Assembly (NCBI GenBank): GCA_963920705.1
Contig: OY987236.1
Location: forward strand, 12,076,190 to 12,140,189
DNA: 64,000 nucleotides
From: Odiellus spinosus
Lineage: Eukaryota > Arthropoda > Arachnida > Opiliones > Phalangiidae
Reading direction: 5' to 3'
Shown here: positions 34,540 to 47,056 of the stretch, one piece after another
How positions within the stretch are numbered: position 1 is the first letter of the stretch
How the letters are laid out: the number at the start of each line of letters is the position of its first letter
Notes under the pieces: generated by a model
Seen by the model: only the letters and a program-made list of their open reading frames with translations
What the model was told of the DNA's origin: nothing
The model's database searches: none
Program-made: the position numbers and the translations under genes

Positions 34540-37500
34540 ATGATCTTCAGTTCGAGTGACGTTTTAAGCGTAGGTCAGCTAAAAAGGCTGGCCGAACACA
34601 AATACAGCACTTCGGGTTCCACGTTGCTCGATCCGATTATGCAACCTTTTTGGAATTGGTTAGTTTTGAAATTCCCTATCTGGGTTGCCCCCAACTTAAT
34701 GACCATCGCCGGTCTCATCGTGAACATTATCACGTCCCTAATACTCGTATATTACAGTCCAGATGCTCGTCATAATGTAAGTACTTATTAATTTATTGAT
34801 TTTACTAAAGTTTCTGCTAGACTAGACTACGTGTCTTTTAAAACTAGGCTCCTTGGTGGACTTTCCTTCTTTGCGGACTTGGTTTGTTTATATATCAAAC
34901 ATTAGACGCCTTAGATGGTAAACAAGCTCGTAGAACGGGAAGCAGTTCCCCTTTGGGTGAGCTGTTTGATCATGGTTGTGACTCTGTATCTACAGGTAAT
35001 TTTGATAATTTGAAACCTTTTGAAATTGAGCATAAAACAAGACTTTTTTCCAGTTTTTGTTACGTTGGGTATCTGTATCGCCGTTCAACTTGGATCGTAC
35101 CCTTCCTTGATGTTTTTCCAGTGTTTCGCTACAATAAGTTTATTTTATTGCGCTCATTGGCAAACATATGTTTCAGGCACATTGAGATTTGGAAAGTAAG
35201 TTTTATTTTCAACTAGGTTTGACATAACTAAAAGTAATTTAAACCCGGTTAGATTTGATGTGACGGAGGTTCAGTTTTCTGTGATAGGTGTGCACCTTAT
35301 ATCAGCCATATTTGGGCCTTCATTTTGGAGCACGCAGGTAAATAAGAACATTTTTGAGAGATGTTGGTTTTAAAGTTTTTGATTTTTTTTATGGCTGAGT
35401 TTATAATTACAATTAACGTATTTTTTTTATTATTTGCAAGAAGATTATTCTTAGTTCATTAAATCTTAATCAAGTAAATTTTTCTAACAATTGCGCGATA
35501 GATTCCCTTTATTAACTTGGAGCTCAGATTTGTTCCATTCATTGGCCAAGTCATTGGTTCGACTGTTGCCTTGTGCAGTTATTGCTCAGTTATATTTACA
35601 GGTGGAGCTGGAAAAAATGGCTCTACCGTAGCTGTAAGTGGATAAGTTAACCCACTCTAGAGCCACAGAGTTCGAGAGCCAATGCTTTTGCCGCCGCTTT
35701 ATTAACAAATGCAAAAATATTACCATTAAATAGGTTTATCCCCGCTTAAATCCTATATATTTATTTGCTTATGGTTGAGGTTATACTAACGCTTTTTATG
35801 AGAAATTATTTGAAATAACTATTTTTAGATAAAGGGTGAATGAAGTCTGATAGTTATTTTTATGTATTCCTTACTTCAAAAGTATGCGTATTTTCTGAGT
35901 GTTGCTTTTTTGTGTGTACCGTAAAACCTTGTTATAACTAAACGTGCTGTGACGAAATATCGCTCATAACTAAATTTTTGGAATTCCATGCGGTATCATC
36001 TGCAAATATGATTAAAATAAATTTAGGCCTATTTTTTAATTCTTGTCAGACTTCATTCTACCTTGAAGATGGGTGTTGGTTGCAAAATACTTTAGATCTA
36101 TCAAAATTTTAAACAAACTGCTTTTTTCTCTTCCCTATTTTTCTCGTTTCTGTTTCGAACATGTTGCAAAAAATTGTTCTTTGATGATCTCCCCAAAAAC
36201 AAAATCACAACTCCGTAGATTCCTTTTTTACATGTGGAATTCCGGCTTATGCCAGTGGTGTTGGCTCTGTCCGTCACTTTCTTAATGTGCTACAATTACA
36301 TAGCGGTCATTCTGAGCGGGGGTGTGGGCAAAAATGGCTCGACTGTGGCCGTAAGTTTTAATATTTACGCAGTGGGCGCGACTCTTTTTATTGCTCAAAT
36401 CATTTTAGAACCAATTAGGTTTGAACTTTTATCTAATAATCTTTTCTCCCCTGGACCAATGATGACTTTTGTAGGGCACAAGCGTATTATCACCTTTTAT
36501 TCCGATGGGACTAGTTGTATTACCCGCGTTTATAATTTACCAGAAATCAAAATTTAACGTATACGAGAACCATCCGTGCCTCTACATTTTGGCATTTGGC
36601 TTTGTGGCAGCTAAAGTCACTAATCGTTTAGTCGTAAGTAATATAGTAATAGTAGCCTAAATTCATCTTTAATCGTAAATTTCTTATTGTTTAGATCGCT
36701 CACATGACAAAAAGCGAAATGAGCTACCTCGATTCTGTACTGGTTGGTCCTGGTATGCTCTTTTTGAACCAGTACTTCAATTTTTTTATCCCAGAATACG
36801 CTGTATTGTGGTTGTGTCTGGTAGGTTTCCTTAATACGAATACGGGCTGAGAGAGTACTGATTTCAATCGAGTACCAAGTTGTACTCAATTTGTTGTTTT
36901 CTACTCAATAAGAATTTTGAGGAACTTTCAAAGTCTTAAACAGTAGTTATTTATATTTTTTTTATGCTTAAAGGCCCTATCTGCTCCGAAACTTGCCCCT
37001 TCAAAATGCTCTTCCCTTACGCACGCAACCTAGCTTTGACTGTACAATTTGTTTTGTACAACGTCGTCTGCTAAGCTAGAAAAGGAGGCGACTTTAACGG
37101 AGATTTGAAAATCGCAGATAGTCCCTTTAAAATGGGTTTTTCATATGATAGTATCACTTACAATGAAATTTGGTTATATCGAAAATATTGCTTGTAGCGT
37201 AACATTTTGCCTCTTATTTTGTTGTATCCAGTTTAGGACTAGTTTTAGCAGATAAACTCTGGTTTTAACGAAATTTCACTTAACATTTACCTTTTCTATA
37301 TATCGAATTATAATTAAGCCTATTTCGGGCCTTGTCTTAGCAGACGAACTCTCATTATACTATAATCTTGAAAGAGAAAAGTAGAATGGAATGGAAAACA
37401 GTGTATATTTACTGGCATACATAGTGGTTAACCAGGGCCCAGTCTTTTAGTGCCTTCTTGTAGATGAAAAAACCAATAAGCTCTGCTGTGTAATAAGTTG

Positions 37501-40500
37501 ATTGCAATCACGGAATAGATGGCTCTACAACCTTAGACTCTAGTAGTAAAATACACTGCCGAATGCTGATCATGACCCACCCTTTTACCTCTCCAGAATC
37601 ACAAAAAATACCTCTTAAAGTGAAAATTATTTTTCCTTGTAACCATTGACCGTCCGTGACCCATCACTGTCGTCTGCAAAGCCAACAACATTAAGATTTA
37701 ACAAAACAGATTCGTTTTCCCTTAGAATTTCTTTATAACTAGGATTGTTTTACTGTATTGAATGATTTGAAAAGTCACTCTGAACTTAAATTTAAACTTA
37801 AATATTTAACCAAGGCCCAACTACTCTACTGGAGAACGAATAGTGGACTCTGTACTCGATAATGAAATATTTTGGCAGTACTGTCCCACTTCTTATCAGT
37901 TATCAAGCATTGAATAATTTTGGTCATTTCCAGGTTTACGCTGGAGCTGATTTACTGCATTACTGCTTCATAGTGTGTAATCAAATATGTTACCATCTTA
38001 ATATTCATTTGTTTAAAATCACGCCAAAATCGGCCACGGCGGCATCCAAATCGGAAACAATACCTATAAACTCTCCTCGAGTGGCCAACGTATTGAACAC
38101 ATCAAATGGTATGAACAAGAGAATGAATCGTTCTCATAAACGCTGATTTATTTTTGCCAAGCCCTAACCTACCAATTTTTTAGCGATAGGCCTATTTTTA
38201 CTACTAGTACCTTAAAGAGATTATTAGCTATCTCTTTTTTTTACGAGTCTGAATGACTTTAATATCTCAGTTTCTCAAATCGTGAATGAAAAACTTGAGA
38301 TATTAATTTAAAAATTTTAATTCTGTTCTAAATATCTAACTCAGTTTTTCATCTAAAAGTTTCATTTCTGGTGCTAATTTAACTTGGGTTTGCTTAAGTT
38401 AAAAACTTACGAAACTTTAATACCAGTTAAAACATTTAATTAACAAGGTAAAATTTTGGGGGAGACTTTTTTAACACATTAAGAGATTAGACTGAAGTGT
38501 TTCAGTCAGTAAATAAAAAATAACAAGACTCAGAGTTTTTAACGCTACAATTTGATAATTGGTTTTCTTAGAGAGATAAATGTTTTGTACGCGTTGAAAA
38601 CTCCAAAAATTATTCTATAAAGGCCACAATGTTCTAATTAATCCCGAGTAAATTATAATTAAAAGAAAGGTCTCATTTAAAATTTCATACTTGGTTAGCG
38701 AGAGATAAAAGTTCTTTAAAATGTCTTATGGATTCCGCTATTCCTCTCTATGTATTTCTGTTATTTAAGTCCCCTCACACACCCCTCCGCGTCCCTGTAA
38801 AAGATTCTTTGCCTTCTTAATTAATGAATCCATCAATAAAATATTGAAATTTCCACACAATCATTTTTAAAACTGGCCCTTAGCATTTTTTATCTTTGAA
38901 GATTCGTGAAAATTTTATTTATAGTCTGATTTTGAAGTTCTAGTCTATTTAGGGTTATTACTTATTAGAGTATTTGGGAGGGTACATTGTGAAGGAGAAG
39001 GGAAATATAGAACAGAGAGAGTCACCAAAAACGTGAATTTAAATGAAACCTTTCCTTTAATTTTAAGTATGTTATTTTTATTTAGTATTATTTGGTTAAA
39101 ATCCACCTTTTCCCATCTTTTGGGTCTCTTTAAATTAACCTAAATTTAACACAATTTTTTTTTTATTTAATCATTTAAAAATTAAATGATTTATTGTTCT
39201 TTTAATCACCCTTTGAGCCTTATTGCTGGCTTCTGAACAAAAATTAACTATGGGGAAACATTCTATATATATATTCGAAGCGAGTCACAAGTTATATAAA
39301 TAGAAAAATCACTTTAATTTGTGATTTAGATGAGTTAGGACTAAAATCACTAAATTATAGACAAATCTCGTGAAAATTGCAGTTAATGGCATATGCAGGA
39401 TATTTCTGAAAAACTCAATAAGAGTGTGAATTTATTCATATACAGCCATGACTAATATGGAACTAATAATATACATTCACCACCATTGCCAAAAAGAGGT
39501 TTATCGCTAAATCCCATCTTAAGAAAGCTAATTTGGAATGTGTTGGTGGTTGGTAGCTCAGTTGCTAAGAGCATGGGAGGTTTTCCTGGAGGTTGGTGGT
39601 TCAAATCCCGTGAGCTGTTGAGTTATCTTTTCACCTACGGATTCATCCTTAATGTTAATTCTCAATACCGTGAATGATCTATTCCCTCTTAACACTAATT
39701 ACAACCTATATTTGGCATTAAGGTAGGTTAGATTTGAATGTCCTTGCCCCCAAAACTAAGGTGTTATCCCTGTGGAAAAAATGCATGTTTTTCACAATGG
39801 GTTTAGCAGATGGCGTTTTGGTTGCGAATAGACTTTATTTCTATATAAATTGAGGATGGAAAACTGGTTTTGAGGATGAAGAAATAATTAAATTAGCAGG
39901 TTTAATCAGAATTAACTGAGATTTATTGAACCCTGAGAAGGCTATGTAAACCTCCGTAAAATTTGATTAATCCTGCTAATTACGGGTCTTTTGAAGAGGA
40001 TATTAGCATACCATGCAATACCCAGAGTAGGTTATGCCTCTCTTGTTTCCTAGCCCAACTGGGGTTGTGAAATAAGTAATATTATAGATTCATGAAAAAA
40101 ATGAGTCTCTTCTGAAGTTGCAAAAACTGGCAATCAGAGATATTTATTATTTAGTGACTCGCTGCGATTAATATTTTTATAATAACAAACTACTAACTAG
40201 GTAATTTCTTTTTCCTCCCCTCTGAACTACAAATTTTCCCATTAGAGGTTGAGTTTAATTACAAAAAATCAACGCAATAAGTTGTTTTAGGATGGGGACT
40301 ACTTGTATTTTAGTTCAGAGGGTGAAACTTAAAAAGTTCTAGAAACGCTTTGGTGATTGCATCTATGTGCCAAAAAATATAAAACTATTTGATTAATCCT
40401 TAAATTTAATCTTAAATTAACTTAACTATTTAGCTTTCTCGATTGAGTCTCGTGAATTTAATCCCCAAAGTTCCTGATATCTCTAACAAAAATCCCCGTA

Positions 40501-43033
40501 GAAAACACTAGATTCCAAAGAATTAAACCCTTATGTTTTTATTTTTTTCGACTGCATGTTGAACTCTGCAGGATGATTGTGTGCGGAAATTTAGAAAGTA
40601 ATTTTCTTAGAAATTAAAGACAGTGCCATACTGCCATTTGAACCGCTACTAATTGATTTACGACCAAAAACAATCCCGATTTAAAAGAAAAAAAAACTGC
40701 AGTAGAACTTTACGCTTTAAATTTTATTTTTTCATAACCACGCTGGTTATTTTTCCTGCAAAACAATTTTTTTGTGATGGATCCGAACTAGTATCAATTA
40801 CTGATATCAAAGTTTTACTGTTATATCTATTGCCCATCTTTAAAGTGATATTCTAAAATAGATAGCGCTCGCGACGGTAATGTTTGGCGCCAAAATTTGA
40901 ATTTCTCTCCAAATTTTTTTAAATTTTAACAGGGAAAAATCTAAAATAGTGAAGTCAAGACCAAAAAATAACGTTTTAGGTTTTGATTCAATTTTGTCAT
41001 GTTAATATCGGTTAAATCTTGATATCAGTAACGATATCGGCCAACACTTTTTATTTTTCCTCTTTCTTTAATGGGGTTGTTAATTGTGTGATAATTTACC
41101 GTAATTTTATTTTAATTTATATACATATATATAAAAAAAAAACCTCGCGCGTTCCTGCTTTGAAATGCCACAATATTAAACAAAAAACTAATTGAAAGTT
41201 AAGTTTTTATCATTGAAAAAAAGATTTATTTTATATCCCACATCATATCGGCATTATTTTTTATCGTATTTCAGTTTTTTTGGAACACAATCATAGATAA
41301 GGTTTTTAAGGTTATGTTTAAATATTTTAGTAATGTGCGAATAAATAATTTTGCAATAATAACTCCCAATATAATACAAAAGACAAATAATATTTGTTAA
41401 TTGATTAATCAAATATATGATTAAATATAATATACATGAAACATTTTGTAATTAGCTAAAACCTAGCTTCCATAGTCGTCTATAATTATAACAGCAAAAA
41501 CAATGAAACAAACGAGGTTAGATAAGGCCTGGTTGATGACTTTTGGACTTCGCACATTACTATTGAGGGTTATAAAGATTAGGAATGTTTTACATGGGGA
41601 GTTATTTAAACAAAATCAATTGGAAGTTTATAAAAGAGCTTATCGAGCGTTGTTGTTACGCATTAAAAACTAATAGGAAAAAATACAAAAATTGGCACGC
41701 ATTTCTCTGTAGCTTTTTGCTCAAATTTTGTAATTTTATACAGGTTATATCATATGTATATAAATATATTTAGCGTAACAACTCGTATAGCTGCAAAATC
41801 CTTAACGTTAGAAGTAATAAAAGGCTTAAGTTATAAATTGTAGTAAATATTAAGTATCGGGGAAAACTGGTCTAAACGCTCGTGGCTTGTAAAAAAAATA
41901 ACAAGTTTCAAATAATTGTTCCAAAGTTAAAATTTTTAGTAGAGAAGTTAGCTTCCTTTTTTAGGATAAACATGTTTACATATTAGTTTTTTTTATGCTC
42001 GAGAAACTTCATAGCGCTAGTCAGTAGTTTTGTTCAATCAAAAAAACAATAAAAAAAAAGCTCTAAAAACAATGATTGTACACAAATAAAAGTGTTTTTT
42101 TGGATGAAAATCGTCCTAATCATTAGGGGTTAAATACTTTTATGCGGATATCAATACAAGATTTCCATGGGTCAGGGAACAACTGGAAAAATCAGTAAAA
42201 TTGAAGTGCCAGATGAATTCGTGGAATATAGTATAGTTCTTTGGTTATGGAAAATGATCACGGCAATTGAAATACATAGTTTTGTGGCAACTTTGATGGG
42301 CATTGCTATATTTCGCGTGGAAGAATCTAATTGAGTTGATTTAATTCTGATTAGATTTTGGACGAATACTTTGTTTCTAGTGTCTCTACTGTGATTACTT
42401 TCTAGACTAAATGTTAGGCCTAGCTGTAAGCACTGGAACTGAAAGTAATCAATGTAGTATGAATTTAAAACCCTTTCCAATGCCCCTACGTCTATTTCGT
42501 ACATTCTTCACTTAGGTCAACAAGGGCAACTGAAAACACTCAAATCACGATCTCCGGTGCCCTAAGTTAAGCCTAAAATTACACGGCTAATTTTGGTATT
42601 AGTAGGGGACTTGAATTCTCCTAAGCTATGTTAGGTTAGGCTTAGGTGGAAGTAGTCAAATGAAGCCCATTTAAAAATTAGTAACGTATTGTAGTATGAA
42701 TTTAAACCCATCTACAGTGTCCTAACTTCATATACTCTTCGCTGAAAACACTTATCTTCAGTGTCCCAAGTTAGGCCGGAAATTAGTATACAGTATTATT
42801 AATAAAGGTTTTGAAGTAAAGTTAGGGCTCGTAATTGTTGAAAAGGGTGCAAAAACAAATTTTTAAATTTCATCTGATAGATTTTATTTTATATTTTAGA
42901 CCCTTGCGAAATATTGGACCATGATACTGCACCCTATCAACAATTGAGTCCTAATGATGATGAGAATATGGATAATTACGATGATCTGGAACAGGAGGAT
43001 ACTCACGATAGGCAACATTTATTACCCAAGTGA
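34540..43033 (+). CDS. CEPT1: Choline/ethanolamine phosphotransferase
   Basis: Exons 34540-34776, 34848-34995, 35054-35195, 35253-35337, then either 35502-35633 or 36219-36350, then 36475-36633, 36695-36820 and 37934-38146 give 413 residues. The donor at 38108/38109 joins in frame to 42900-43033 and would give 445 residues. The CDP-alcohol phosphotransferase motif is complete: Asp102-Gly103, Ala106-Arg107, Gly116, Asp120 and Asp124. Several membrane helices and the conserved [21 protein letters not shown] and HMTKSEM segments identify the CEPT1/CHPT1 family. The enzyme transfers phosphocholine or phosphoethanolamine from CDP-choline/-ethanolamine to diacylglycerol at ER/nuclear or Golgi membranes. 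The ATG at 34540 is the first in the frame. Two mutually exclusive-looking exons and two C-termini are described in the findings. Confidence 0.93.
35502..35633 (+). other. CEPT1: CEPT1 alternative exon 5A
   Basis: A 132-nt, phase 0/0 exon bounded by gatag/att and gct/gtaagt. It encodes 44 residues starting [10 protein letters not shown] and ending [11 protein letters not shown], one membrane segment and the following loop. Confidence 0.85.
36219..36350 (+). other. CEPT1: CEPT1 alternative exon 5B
   Basis: A 132-nt, phase 0/0 exon bounded by cgtag/att and gcc/gtaagt. It encodes 44 residues starting [10 protein letters not shown] and ending [11 protein letters not shown]. It has the same length, phase and end residues as exon 5A, with about 19 of 44 positions identical. 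Confidence 0.85.
36968..37132. mobile_element. 165-bp terminal-inverted-repeat element, copy 3
   Basis: It starts ttaaaggccctatctgct and ends gcagatagtccctttaaa, in the same orientation as the 33.7-kb copy. It lies in the CEPT1 intron between exons 7 and 8. Confidence 0.75.
39547..39618 (+). other. tRNA-like sequence with A and B boxes
   Basis: tagctcagttg (39554-39564) fits a Pol III A box and ggttcaaatcc (39598-39608) is a perfect B box at tRNA-like spacing. A D-stem pairs (gctc with gagc). The T-stem and acceptor stem do not pair well, so this is more likely a tRNA relic or the head of a SINE than a working tRNA. Confidence 0.35.
40780..41047. mobile_element. Diverged copy of the TAGTGTTGG element
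   Basis: It resembles the element at 49907-50159 in order: actagtatcaattactgata near the left, atagatagcgc in the middle, tatcggttaaa and tcggccaacact at the right. The left terminus has decayed. Confidence 0.5.
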
Positions 43034-43578
43034 CGTAGAAGATGGACCACTATAGTCATTTTCTTTTTTAACGTACGCAAAATGTCAAGCATTTAATTTA
43101 TACCCATTTGTAGCGCAAAAAAACAAGACATTTTGCAAACAAAAAACAGAGCTTTAATGAAACAAAACATATAAGGGTATTTTTAAATCGTAGCAAATTG
43201 ATACAGTCAATAATTGTTTAGTTTGTTAAGCTTTTAATTTAAACACTTATTTTTTCTAGTTGATCTGATTTGCACATATATTTTTCCATTATATTATAAG
43301 TATTAATTTTTTATGGTTAAATATTATATTTTTTCCTTATTTTAACAAAGTATTAAAGTTACTAACATACCGGTAATTAATATAGAAACTAGTAATGCAA
43401 ACTTGGCTTATAATAATAGGATTATATTTTTGTAAAATATTTTGCAAAGAAAAAGAAAATAGCAATTCCATATACCGTTATAACAATAAAAAGATTACGT
43501 AGCCAAGCCCGACATTTAATTTTTATCATATTTTATTTAATATTTTGGGCATATTTATTTCTTAATTTAATAGTGTAC

Positions 43579-43868
43579 GAATCCACCAATATAAAAAGTT
43601 TACAAAACAAATATTAAACTAGAAATAGATTTAAAACTTACCATCAAAATAGGTTTAGCTGGATTCATGGAGATCCTAGCGACCAATGGGCAAATGCCCA
43701 TCGTTCACGCGAAATCTCCACGAGACTTACAATTCGATTGGTCGCTAGACCTTATACGGGAGGAAATCAGAATCTCCATGAATCCCACTAAGCCTATTTT
43801 CCGGGTAAGTTTTAAATTTATTTCTAGTTTAATATTTGTTCGTAAATGTTTTCCCCATTGGATTAGGT
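43579..43868. mobile_element. Palindromic MITE, copy 1
   Basis: Left half gatttaaaacttacc, ggattcatggagatcc and right half ggaatcc-type inverted counterparts (tctccatgaatcc, gggtaagttttaaa) fold into one palindrome. The outer ends are ccaccaat..aagttt and its complement. A second copy lies at 56646-56980, with the asymmetric core in the opposite orientation. Confidence 0.75.
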
Positions 43869-43925
43869 CTATTTAAACAATAAGGAATCGATAAAAAATC
43901 ACTTAGTGTTAGGTTGCATTCTCAC

Positions 43926-44459
43926 TTTAAGCCCTGTTTTCAATCAAGTTTTTCAAGCTTCTACTTTTGCTATTCCAAAAGAAGTTTATATCAACTTTAT
44001 ATGTGTTCACACATATTATTTATGAATCGCTTTATTGTAGCTCCAGCTATCAGTTGTTGAAACCGAATAGGTATGAAACTGGTTCACGAATCAGTTTCGA
44101 GAAAAGACGGTTTCCTGTTCACACCAGTCCAGCGAAACGTTTTGAAACGGTTTAAATCGATTCCAAGGCCTCCCTTACCACAAAAAGTTAGTCTGATGTG
44201 AAGAGGTCCTCAAGAACACTAAAAAGGTCTTGGGGAAGTCTTTAAGACCTCCCCAAGAATTCTTAAGACTGCATAAGACTCCCGAAAGACTTCCCCAAGA
44301 CCTCTTAAGACGAACTTTTTTCAGTAAGGGCTAGTATGAATGCAGCTTTAGGTATCTGCTTTTCTCTTAGTTGAAGCCTGATAATGTCAGTTAAATGAGA
44401 AGCTTGATTTAAGCTTCAACTTCTTGGCCAAAAAATCTTGATTGAAAACGCGCCTTTAG
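43926..44459. mobile_element. MITE with TAAAGCC..GTTTTCAATCA termini, copy 2 (composite)
   Basis: It begins ctttaagccctgttttcaat and ends cttgattgaaaacgcgcctt. Inside it sit a roughly 165-bp repeat shared with 55490-55775 and, within that, a 159-bp element (44172-44330). Confidence 0.65.
44172..44330. mobile_element. 159-bp MITE inserted in an older repeat
   Basis: Ends are cccttaccacaaaaagttag and the inverted aacttttttcagtaaggg. The interior repeats gacttccccaagacctctt in both orientations. The related repeat at 55.7 kb reads ccaaggcatagtatgaac without this insert, which fixes the insertion point and implies a 2-bp (ct) duplication. Confidence 0.75.
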
Positions 44460-46639
44460 AGATACAAATTACAAGAACAGTATAGAAAAAAAAAAATAAG
44501 TTGCCATCTTCACAAAATTTGGCCATAAAAAAAATTTCCCCACATATGGTCCCAGCATGGATATTATAGAACTAACAGTTAAAGATTCTCTCGCCTTCTG
44601 GTAAGTAATAGTTGTTTTACTTGGTCTCTTTTATAAAAGTACTTAATACAGAAAGTCTTACATTTCATTTTAAACTTAATCATTTAATCAAGTTTTTGCC
44701 ACATTTATATACTTATGACACGGTTACAGTATAACTTTAATTAAGCCTACACTGATAAAGTGATAATTAAATGTTATTTATACAGTTAAAGTTTAAAGAT
44801 TGTATTGTGAAACTACCAAAGATGTTCTGGTAAGTTTCAATGACTATAAGGAGCTTTTTTTTGCAGATTTTGTAATTTTTATCAAAGGTACTTGTTTCAT
44901 TATCCCTTTAGAGGGAATATAACCAGGTTTAAAGAGATAGTATCACGTATTTTTTTAACCCCACCCCCTCCTATGGCTGCGTTGTTTTTGGTGATATACA
45001 CTGTTACAACCTTGGAAGGGACCAAAAATTGCCATAGATACAAAATGAGGGTTCACCAAAGTGGGTGTTGATCCCTCCTAATAATCAATCGCCTTGGAAG
45101 TTATATTCCCTTTTAATGACAAATTTGTAATTTCCATATTTGTTTTTACAGTTGCATAATTTTCTTTTTTTATTAAGTTTTTGTTGACTACTAAAACCAA
45201 CTTTAAGAGGCATATCACCACGTTTCTTCATAAGACAAAACTTAATCATTCAAGCTATTTGCCATTCCCTAAAATTAGAATGACTTCCAATTTTAAAAAC
45301 AAACAAATCAATTAAAAATTAAACATTATTCAAGAGCCCCTATTATTAATATTATAATTATGCTTCAAGCTCATGTCGGTGGAATATTACGTCACACTCA
45401 GCCTTGCAATACATATGTAAACTCCTCCTATTTATTTAGTTTTAACAACAACATCAGGTTAATCTTCTGATATTACTAAATTTTTTTAGAAAAAAGACAA
45501 AATTTCTTTGTTTAACCACACCTGTGGGTGGTCTTTTCTATTATGTCTTTTTCTTTTCCTGAAAAGTTTTTAAGAAACTTTTAATCAACAATGATCTTTC
45601 TACGCAAGTAATTAACTTTTCAATACTTACGTCTTTTTCTTAGTTCGTGCTTTCACGGCCAGATCAGCTTGAAGAATTTTTATAGATGATAGTTTAGGAC
45701 AATTGTCGAAATGCCTACGATATCGTAGATATTGGTTGGTGGGGGATCCTGCCTGCATTGTTGTGGTCTTCTTCGACTACACTTTCATTTGTATATTGTC
45801 CGACAGTAAATTAACGTTTTCCGCATCATTCTATAACAAAAACCGTTAGTTGCCAGCATGAAAGTTATTTACATCCGATGCCGATCAACCTGCTCTCCTA
45901 AAGAGTCCGAAATGAAAGGCTTGATCAAGGGTAACACTTATAATTCAGAACAAGAATACTCGCTAAGTTAAGTTTTTATATAGACCAAAAAGGTTCTATA
46001 ATGCTGCAAGTTAGGTATGAATTCGTTCTTCAGAAGCGGTAAATTCCCTCGTCCCGGGCTAGAGAACCAATCAGGGCGGAGAACGTAAGTCTTGTGATAA
46101 GTGATGCAACTATTAAGCTGGATTTACACTGATAAAGTTTCTCGTTTCATTCGTGGGCGTATAGAAGTCTGAACGTGTGCGATAAGGACTAATTGAAGAA
46201 TTAGTCAGTGTGCATCCGCCTTTCAATTAGAATATATAATATTTTTCTCTCTACTCCAGATGCTGTACACGAAGGGAAATCTAGGAGGAGAAAGGGGAGA
46301 TTACTCAGAGGCAGTTTATTTAGATAAGGGAATAATAATACCTTTACAATATTCATAACAGTATGTGTTGAACTTGTTAGCAAGTACGCAGACAATCTAT
46401 TATTGGAAAGAGGCGAGTCTGGGCGAGTATAAGTATAAGCTTGTTCAATTATGCGCCCTTCAGTCTCAAACTGATTGACTAGCTCTTTTTTGTTGCCGTG
46501 TTAATTTAATATAACTTGAGGTATTAGGAACTTTCAGCTGTTTGTTATTGTTATCACCATAAATTTAGAAGATAAGTTATAAACTTATGTTATCACCAAT
46601 TTTAGGATGCACCAACAGAAACTTCCTGTTTACTATTAT

Positions 46640-47056
46640 CAGAGGGATATAATAACCCCCTTCGGGGGGAAGTATGAAAGCCCCTATACTACCAATGCTA
46701 AAAATCACGAACAACAAGAGCCCGCTGCTGACTATCTAGGCACTAGCTCGCGCTGGACTTCTCAATGTCGCTACTCTAGTAAATGGTCTTTGTATAAACA
46801 AGACGGCACGATTTGTGTTTAGAACATCATGTCTCAGGAGTCAGGCTGTCTGTTAAAATGGAGTCAAAGGTTGACTTCAGCTCGCAAGTTCCGGAAGTGT
46901 GCGTAGGGAAAATTTAGTGAGGTTCAAAATGGTGTAACTATTTTTTGGGAGTAAAGCGGTGTGTCGATCCGCCGCGATTTACGCCGGGCACTTGTTGTTC
47001 GTCAATTTTGCCTACCTTTCATACTTCCCCCCGAAGGGGGTTATTATATACCTCTG
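46640..47056. mobile_element. hAT-like non-autonomous element with 7-bp target duplication
   Basis: The 417-bp element starts cagagggatataataacccc and ends ggggttattatatacctctg; the inverted match extends about 45 bp through cccccttcggggggaagtat. It is flanked on both sides by ctattat (46633-46639 and 47057-47063). CAGAG-type ends and 7-8 bp duplications are typical of hAT transposons. It has no transposase. The 71-codon frame running into its left part is not a gene. Confidence 0.8.

Larger units (their letters stand above)
38147..42899. other. 4.8-kb CEPT1 intron / alternative 3' region
   Basis: For the short CEPT1 form this begins as 3' UTR; for the long form it is an intron. No other coding exon is recognised. 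It contains a tRNA-like stretch (39547-39618) and a diverged inverted-repeat element (40780-41047). The rest is AT-rich with short open frames that resemble nothing known. Confidence 0.55.

Noticed and set aside
39547-39618. Functional tRNA gene
   Set aside because: The A and B boxes are good, but the acceptor and T stems do not pair. Kept only as a tRNA-like feature.
46607-46822. 71-codon frame beginning at a good ATG
   Set aside because: It runs into the left end of the hAT-like element at 46640, and the encoded sequence is mostly transposon end.
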